From contig JAEZDX010000057.1 in assembly GCA_023417975.1 (NCBI GenBank), forward strand, positions 1 to 9,560: a stretch of 9,560 nt of DNA, read 5' to 3'. Numbering within the stretch: the stretch's first letter is position 1; each line of letters starts with the position of its first letter. This document shows, piece by piece, positions 5,527 through 9,560 of the stretch. The notes under the pieces were generated by a model that was given only the letters and a program-made list of their open reading frames with translations, did no database searches and was not told the origin of the DNA. This DNA is from Bacillota bacterium (GTDB taxonomy: Bacteria > Bacillota > Clostridia > Clostridiales > Clostridiaceae). The position numbers and the translations under genes are program-made.

Positions 5527-6717
5527 ATGAGTTTTAATAAAAAGACTATCGAAGATATACAAGTAAAGGGAAAAAGAGTACTTGTTAGATGTGACTTTAA
5601 TGTTCCTATGAAGGACGGAGTTATAACTGACGAGAACAGATTAAACGGTGCTCTTCCAACTATTAAATACTTGGTTGCTCAAGGAGCTAAGGTTATTCTT
5701 TGCTCACATTTAGGAAAAGCTAAGGGACCGGACCCAAGCCTTACATTGGCACCTGTTGCTAAAAGATTAGGCGAACTTCTTGGAAAGGAAGTTGTGTTTG
5801 CTGCAGATGACGAAGTAGTAGGAGCAAATGCAAAAGCTGCTGTTGAAAGTGCAAAAGATGGAGATGTTATTCTTCTTGAAAACACAAGATTCAGAAAAGA
5901 AGAAGGCAAGAATGAAGAAGCATTCTCAAAGGATTTAGCTTCAATTGCTGACGTTTATGTAAATGATGCTTTCGGTACTGCTCACAGAGCTCACTGCTCA
6001 ACAGTTGGTGTTACTCAGTTTGTTGAAACTGCAGTATGCGGATACTTAATTCAGAAGGAATTAAAGTTCCTAGGAGAAGCGGTTAACAATCCTGAAAGAC
6101 CTTTCTGTGCTATACTTGGAGGAGCAAAGGTTGTTGATAAGATTGCAGTTATAAACAATCTGTTAGAGAAGGTTGACACATTAATAATCGGAGGCGGAAT
6201 GGCTTATACATTCTTAAAGGCTCAAGGTTATGAAATAGGAAAGTCACTTCTTGATGCTGAAAGAGTTGATTATGCTAAGGAAATGATGGATAAGGCTGCT
6301 GCTAAGGGCGTTAAGCTATTACTTCCTGTAGATAACAGAATAGCTCCTGAATATGCTGATGTTGATGCTATAATAACTGAAGATCAGAATGTTCCGGAAG
6401 GCTATATGGGCCTAGATATCGGACCAAAGTCAGAAAAGTTATTTGCTGATGCTGTTAAAGAAGCAAAGACTGTCATTTGGAATGGACCAATGGGAGTTGC
6501 TGAATTTAAGAACTTTGCTGCAGGTACTGTAGCAGTTGCTGAAGTTATGGCTGCAAGCGGAGCTACTACTGTAATTGGTGGTGGAGACAGTGCTGCTGCT
6601 GTAAACAATCTTGGATTCGGAGATAAGATGACTCACATTTCAACTGGCGGCGGAGCTTCCTTAGAGTTCTTAGAAGGAAAAGAACTTCCGGGAATAGCTG
6701 CTTTAAATGACAAATAA
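5527..6717 (+). CDS. pgk: Phosphoglycerate kinase
   Basis: Phosphoglycerate kinase transfers phosphate from 1,3-bisphosphoglycerate to ADP, the first ATP-forming step of lower glycolysis, as a cytoplasmic monomer. From ATG 5527 it has 396 residues, the usual bacterial size. The N-terminal domain binds the 3-phosphoglycerate side: RCDFNVP at 21-27, Arg38, HLGKAKG at 61-67, Arg121 in ENTRFRKEEGKNE, and Arg154 in TAHRAHCSTVG. The C-terminal domain binds nucleotide: GGAKVVDK at 198-205, GGGMAYTF at 222-229, WNGPMGV at 318-324, GGGDSAAA at 351-358 and STGGGAS at 372-378. A GTG at 5518 would add three residues, but it lies inside the ribosome binding site GAGGTGA (5515-5521) that serves the ATG 5 nt further on, and has no site of its own. 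The protein then opens with MSFNKKTIED, typical of clostridial enzymes. It lies 154 nt after gap, beyond the long hairpin. Confidence 0.97.
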   Translation: MSFNKKTIEDIQVKGKRVLVRCDFNVPMKDGVITDENRLNGALPTIKYLVAQGAKVILCSHLGKAKGPDPSLTLAPVAKRLGELLGKEVVFAADDEVVGANAKAAVESAKDGDVILLENTRFRKEEGKNEEAFSKDLASIADVYVNDAFGTAHRAHCSTVGVTQFVETAVCGYLIQKELKFLGEAVNNPERPFCAILGGAKVVDKIAVINNLLEKVDTLIIGGGMAYTFLKAQGYEIGKSLLDAERVDYAKEMMDKAAAKGVKLLLPVDNRIAPEYADVDAIITEDQNVPEGYMGLDIGPKSEKLFADAVKEAKTVIWNGPMGVAEFKNFAAGTVAVAEVMAASGATTVIGGGDSAAAVNNLGFGDKMTHISTGGGASLEFLEGKELPGIAALNDK

Positions 6718-6731
6718 TTAATAGAGTCCAG

Positions 6732-6835
6732 TTTAACACGGAAGAAACGAAAAACACGGAATGGGTGGAAGGGGAGTTGTTTACATAATTCCTCTTTACA
6801 TAAGCTCAACGTGCTTATCATTCCTCCGTGTTAAA
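6732..6835 (+). ncRNA. Structured element between pgk and tpiA with 11-bp terminal inverted repeats
   Basis: TTTAACACGGA (6732-6742) and TCCGTGTTAAA (6825-6835) are perfect inverted repeats at the ends of a 104-nt element. Inside, GGAATG (6758-6763) pairs with CATTCC (6819-6824), stacked directly on the outer stem on the 3' side. ATAAGC (6800-6805) pairs with GCTTAT (6813-6818), and AAGGGG (6769-6774) with CCTCTT (6791-6796, one G-U). Together these allow a three-way junction in which bases 6813-6835 are all paired. ACACGGA is also repeated directly at 6736-6742 and 6754-6760, and TTTACATAA at 6780-6788 and 6795-6803. It could be a regulatory or processing structure, or a small palindromic mobile repeat. 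No known riboswitch is recognised. Confidence 0.45.
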
Positions 6836-6870
6836 TATTATTATGCTTTTTATAGAGGAGGATTTTTATA

Positions 6871-7617
6871 ATGAGAACACCAATAATTGCTGGTAACTGG
6901 AAAATGCACAATACAATCGACCAGGCAGTAAAGGCAGTAGAGGAATTAAAGCCATTAGTTAAAGATGCTAAAAGCGAAGTAGTAATATGCCCTACCTTCG
7001 TATGCCTTGATGCAGTAAAGAAAGCAGCTGCAGGAAGTAACATAAAAATTGGAGCTCAGAATGTATATTTTGAAGAAAAGGGAGCATTTACCGGTGAAGT
7101 TTCTCCAGGAATGCTAGAGGCAATGGCTATAGATTATGTTATAATAGGACATAGCGAAAGAAGACAGTACTTTAATGAAACCGACGAATCAGTTAACAAG
7201 AAGTTAAAGGCTTGCTTTGCTCACAATTTAGTTCCAATACTTTGCGTTGGTGAAGCCTTGGAAGAAAGAGAAGCAAATATAACTGAAGAAGTTATAGGAA
7301 GACAGGTTAAACTTGATCTTGCAGGATTAACAGCAGAGCAGGTTAAGGCACTTGTAATTGCTTACGAACCAATCTGGGCTATCGGAACAGGTAAGACTGC
7401 TACTTCCGAGCAGGCTAACGAAACAATCGCATTCATAAGAAAGTGCGTAAAGAACCTTTATGGTGAAGAAGTAGCAGAAGCTACAAGAATCCAGTACGGC
7501 GGATCCGTTAAGCCATCTACTATTAAGGAACAGATGGGTATGTCAGATATCGACGGAGCATTAGTTGGCGGAGCCAGCTTGATTCCTGCAGACTTTGCTG
7601 CAATAGTTAACTACTAA
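6871..7617 (+). CDS. tpiA: Triosephosphate isomerase
   Basis: Triosephosphate isomerase interconverts dihydroxyacetone phosphate and glyceraldehyde 3-phosphate, feeding GAPDH from both halves of fructose-1,6-bisphosphate. It is a cytoplasmic TIM-barrel dimer. The 248 residues are standard. GNWKMH at 8-13 contains the substrate-binding Asn9 and Lys11, and IGHSERR at 92-98 contains the electrophile His94. AYEPIWAIGTG at 164-174 carries the catalytic base Glu166 and starts the mobile loop 6, and TGKTAT completes it. QYGGSVKP at 208-215 and LVGGASL at 231-237 bind the phosphate. All catalytic residues are present. The ATG is set by GAGGAGGA (6855-6862) 8 nt upstream and by the barrel's first strand (PIIAGNWK) starting at once. 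It lies 153 nt after pgk in the order gap-pgk-tpiA-gpmI usual for Bacillota. Confidence 0.97.
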   Translation: MRTPIIAGNWKMHNTIDQAVKAVEELKPLVKDAKSEVVICPTFVCLDAVKKAAAGSNIKIGAQNVYFEEKGAFTGEVSPGMLEAMAIDYVIIGHSERRQYFNETDESVNKKLKACFAHNLVPILCVGEALEEREANITEEVIGRQVKLDLAGLTAEQVKALVIAYEPIWAIGTGKTATSEQANETIAFIRKCVKNLYGEEVAEATRIQYGGSVKPSTIKEQMGMSDIDGALVGGASLIPADFAAIVNY

Positions 7618-7640
7618 AATAGTACTTTTTATAATCAGGA

Positions 7641-7731
7641 CAGAGCTCTGCAAGGAAGAAGTTAGAAGTTCAGCACTGTACGTGACACTGCTCAGCTTCG
7701 AAGCCCTACTTCCTCGCAGAGCCGTGTCACG
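7641..7731 (+). ncRNA. G+C-rich imperfect hairpin with a competing stem between tpiA and gpmI
   Basis: Positions 7645-7679 pair with 7685-7722 in 28 pairs (one G-U) broken by four single mismatches and one internal loop (3 against 6 nt), closed by a 5-nt loop. The outer stem is GCTCTGC (7645-7651) with GCAGAGC (7716-7722). A second stem, CGTGACAC (7681-7688) with GTGTCACG (7724-7731), is perfect over 8 bp but overlaps the first, so the two folds exclude each other. Two perfect 10-nt palindromes are included, at 7641-7650 and 7695-7704. A hand count gives 52 G+C in the 100 nt from 7641 to 7740, clearly above the surroundings. No T-run follows either stem. Function is unknown: it could be an RNA switch, a processing site or an inserted palindromic repeat. 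Confidence 0.45.
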
Positions 7732-7754
7732 AGTTATAGGAAGTAGTTAGAAGT
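7654..7754 (+). repeat. Pair of 16-nt direct repeats (GGAAG-A/T-AGTTAGAAGT) before gpmI
   Basis: GGAAGAAGTTAGAAGT (7654-7669) and GGAAGTAGTTAGAAGT (7739-7754) differ at one base and are 85 bp apart. The first copy forms part of the left arm of the large hairpin; the second lies just outside it, 51 nt before the gpmI start. The short core GGAAGTAG also occurs inverted in the hairpin's right arm (7707-7714). The pattern suggests duplication of a short unit, as in inserted intergenic repeats. Confidence 0.5.
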
Positions 7755-7805
7755 AGACTATCTTCTTCAATTTCGGCTAAAAAATTATTAATATGGAGGA
7801 CGAAC

Positions 7806-9335
7806 ATGACTAAAAAACCTGTAATGCTGATGATATTGGACGGCTTCGGAATCAGTGATAAAGAAGACGGAAATGCCATCAGAGCAGCTCATAAACCAAA
7901 CTATGACAGATTATTTGAAAAATATCCACACACTCAGCTTGGAGCAAGCGGACTTGATGTTGGCCTTCCAAGTGGACAAATGGGAAATTCAGAAGTTGGA
8001 CATCTTAATATAGGTGCAGGAAGAATTATATATCAGGAACTTACAAGAATAACAAAGGCTATAGAAGACGGAGATTTTTTTGAAAATGAAGCACTAAATA
8101 TAGCTGTTGACAATGCCATTAAGAATAATACGGACCTTCATCTTCTTGGATTACTCTCAGACGGCGGTGTGCATTCACATATAGATCATGTTAAAGCAAT
8201 ATTTAAGCTTGCCAAGGAAAAGGGTCTTTCAAGAGTATATTTACATCCTTTCATGGATGGAAGAGATACTCCTCCTTCTTCAGGTAAAGATTTTATATTA
8301 AATATAGAAAGCTATTTGAAGGAGCTTGGAATCGGAAAGATAGCAACTGTATCCGGAAGATACTACGCTATGGACAGAGATAACAGATGGGAAAGAGTTA
8401 AGCTTGCATATGATGCTCTTGTAAATGCTAAGGGAGAAAATGCTGCCAGTGCTGTAGAGGCTATGGACAGATCTTATGGAGATAACAAGACAGATGAATT
8501 CGTACTCCCAACTGTTATAGTTGAAAATGGACAGCCTGTAGCTAATATTAAAGATGGTGATTCTGTAATATTCTTTAATTTTAGACCGGATAGAGCAAGA
8601 GAAATAACAAGAGCTATTAATGACAGAGCTTTCAGTGGTTTTGAAAGAGAAGCTCTTAAGCTGACTTATGTATGCTTAACACAATATGATAAAACTATAG
8701 AGAATGTTGTAATTGCGTACAAGCCGCAATCTTATTCAAACACTTTAGGTGAATACGTAAGCAAATTAGGAAAGAAACAGCTTAGAATAGCTGAAACAGA
8801 AAAATATGCTCACGTAACTTTCTTCTTTAACGGCGGAGTGGAAGCACCTAATGCAGGTGAAGATAGAGCTCTTATTGCTTCACCAAAGGTTGCAACTTAT
8901 GATCTTCAGCCTGAAATGAGTGCCAATGAGGTTACTGAAGAAGTGCTGAAAAGATTGGATACTGATGAATATGATATGGTCATATTAAACTTTGCAAATC
9001 CTGACATGGTTGGACATACCGGAGTATTTGAGGCTGCTAAGGCTGCTATAGAAGCAGTTGACACATGCCTAGGAAAAGTTGTGGACAAAGTTATTGAGAA
9101 GGATGGTGCCGTATTTATAACTGCAGACCATGGTAATGCAGAGCAGATGATTGATTATTCAACTGGCGCCCCAATGACAGCACATACTACAGGACCTGTT
9201 CCTTTCCTTTATGTTGCAAATAATGCAAAGGAAATGAGAGAAGGCGGAGTACTTGCTGATATAGCACCAACGATGCTTCAGGCCATGGGAGTGGAAGTTC
9301 CTGCTGAAATGACAGGAAAAACTCTAGTAAAATGA
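7806..9335 (+). CDS. gpmI: 2,3-bisphosphoglycerate-independent phosphoglycerate mutase
   Basis: Cofactor-independent phosphoglycerate mutase converts 3- to 2-phosphoglycerate through a phosphoserine intermediate, using two manganese ions, in the cytoplasm. It belongs to the alkaline phosphatase superfamily and is unrelated to the cofactor-dependent GpmA. The 509 residues match the usual size of about 510. ILDGFG at 10-15 supplies the metal ligand Asp12, and GQMGNSEVGH at 57-66 holds the nucleophile Ser62. GVHSHIDH, FMDGRDTPP and GRYYAMDRDNRW follow in the phosphotransfer-accepting domain (about 75-310), with FFNFRPDRAREITR near its end. The C-terminal part holds HVTFFFNGG, the metal-binding ADHGNAEQM and the closing AHTTGPVP. 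ATG 7806 is placed by GGAGGA (7795-7800) 5 nt upstream. It is the last gene of the operon before a strong terminator. Confidence 0.97.
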   Translation: MTKKPVMLMILDGFGISDKEDGNAIRAAHKPNYDRLFEKYPHTQLGASGLDVGLPSGQMGNSEVGHLNIGAGRIIYQELTRITKAIEDGDFFENEALNIAVDNAIKNNTDLHLLGLLSDGGVHSHIDHVKAIFKLAKEKGLSRVYLHPFMDGRDTPPSSGKDFILNIESYLKELGIGKIATVSGRYYAMDRDNRWERVKLAYDALVNAKGENAASAVEAMDRSYGDNKTDEFVLPTVIVENGQPVANIKDGDSVIFFNFRPDRAREITRAINDRAFSGFEREALKLTYVCLTQYDKTIENVVIAYKPQSYSNTLGEYVSKLGKKQLRIAETEKYAHVTFFFNGGVEAPNAGEDRALIASPKVATYDLQPEMSANEVTEEVLKRLDTDEYDMVILNFANPDMVGHTGVFEAAKAAIEAVDTCLGKVVDKVIEKDGAVFITADHGNAEQMIDYSTGAPMTAHTTGPVPFLYVANNAKEMREGGVLADIAPTMLQAMGVEVPAEMTGKTLVK

Positions 9336-9341
9336 TGTTTT

Positions 9342-9368
9342 AAAGGCAACCAATTGGTTGTCTTTTTT
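9342..9368 (+). terminator. Intrinsic terminator of the glycolytic operon
   Basis: AAAGGCAACC (9342-9351) pairs with GGTTGTCTTT (9356-9365) in ten pairs, one G-U, around an AATT tetraloop. The T-run covers 9363-9368. It starts 6 nt after the gpmI stop and ends the operon, so enolase, often next in Bacillota, would need its own promoter if it lies further on. Confidence 0.88.
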
Positions 9369-9560
9369 ATATAATTTTTTAAATATGCTTATAAGTTTAT
9401 ACTATTGCTATGTCACAAAAAAGAGCGGATAAGAGATTTAGGACAAGCTATATTTCTAAGGACAGGCTTCCTCAGGTAAAGAGTGTACAATCCTTATATC
9501 ACAAACCTTAAGAGTTCTTTTGCTAGAGGTTACAAGCAAAAACATATCCATAGCTTTAAA
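9369..9560. other. Downstream region with no gene supported
   Basis: These 192 nt up to the window edge contain no convincing gene. On the + strand, a 33-codon frame from ATG 9410 to the stop at 9509-9511 lacks a ribosome binding site. On the - strand, a frame open at the right edge runs 34 codons to a stop at 9456-9458; it could be the tail of a convergent gene, but shows no motif I know. A 7-bp inverted repeat, TTTTGCT (9518-9524) with AGCAAAA (9535-9541), lacks a T-run. No promoter with both boxes is seen. Confidence 0.4.

Noticed and set aside
6402..6757. Several overlapping - strand frames of 60-70 codons at the end of pgk.
   Set aside because: Low-complexity Ser/Ala-rich or Leu-rich translations opposite repeated GCT/GCA codons of pgk; no ribosome site or motif.
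6732..6835. Insertion sequence or transposon suggested by the 11-bp terminal inverted repeats.
   Set aside because: The element is about 100 nt with no coding capacity and no clear target duplication at its edges, so only a structured or miniature repeat element is supported.
6750..6835. Minus-strand terminator: ACACGGA...TCCGTGT followed by T residues when read on the - strand.
   Set aside because: No - strand gene ends here, the stem needs a 3-nt bulge, and the + strand folding explains the repeats better.
7641..7754. CRISPR-like array suggested by repeats and palindromes before gpmI.
   Set aside because: Only two direct copies 85 bp apart, no regular spacers and no cas genes.
9398..9403. 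TATACT as a -10 box for a gene beyond the right edge.
   Set aside because: The -35 position is only a T-run belonging to the terminator region, and no downstream gene is visible.
9410..9511. A 33-codon + strand frame starting with MSQKRADKRF.
   Set aside because: No Shine-Dalgarno upstream, unrelated to any small protein I know, and short enough to be chance.

Overview
The window looks like chromosome of a low-G+C Gram-positive bacterium, most likely a member of the Clostridia (Bacillota). The reasons are AT-rich DNA with A-ending codons, strong AGGAGG-type ribosome binding sites, three TTG starts backed by such sites, and a CggR-headed glycolytic operon next to Cof-type HAD, TrmL and DegV genes. 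The genus cannot be fixed from this sequence. All eight complete genes, and the one partial gene at the left edge, lie on the + strand.

Left part (1-3071), housekeeping genes: the 3' end of an N-acetylmuramoyl-L-alanine amidase, a small terminator-like hairpin, a Cof-type HAD phosphatase, the tRNA wobble-nucleotide methyltransferase TrmL, and a DegV/FakB-like fatty-acid-binding protein. The DegV gene has its own candidate promoter and ends at a textbook intrinsic terminator (3033-3071).

Right part (3134-9368), the lower-glycolysis operon: promoter, a CggR-type operator, cggR, gap, pgk, tpiA, gpmI, and a strong terminator. CggR is expected to sense fructose-1,6-bisphosphate and repress its own operon. 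GAPDH, phosphoglycerate kinase, triosephosphate isomerase and cofactor-independent phosphoglycerate mutase together take triose phosphates to 2-phosphoglycerate. Enolase is not found downstream within the window.

The gene content is ordinary, and I see no CRISPR array, defence system, insertion sequence, rRNA or tRNA. The least ordinary part is the spacers of the glycolytic operon. Each spacer after cggR (104, 154, 153 and 188 nt) holds a different foldable element: a 10-bp hairpin before gap, a 30-bp hairpin rich in G-U pairs between gap and pgk, a possible three-way junction with 11-bp terminal inverted repeats between pgk and tpiA, and a G+C-rich 28-bp imperfect hairpin with a competing stem between tpiA and gpmI. 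These may set relative mRNA levels by processing, stabilisation or partial termination, or some may be short palindromic repeats that inserted there. A second point of interest is the GAPDH, whose motifs resemble the enterobacterial/eukaryotic type rather than the type I associate with Bacillus and Clostridium cggR operons.
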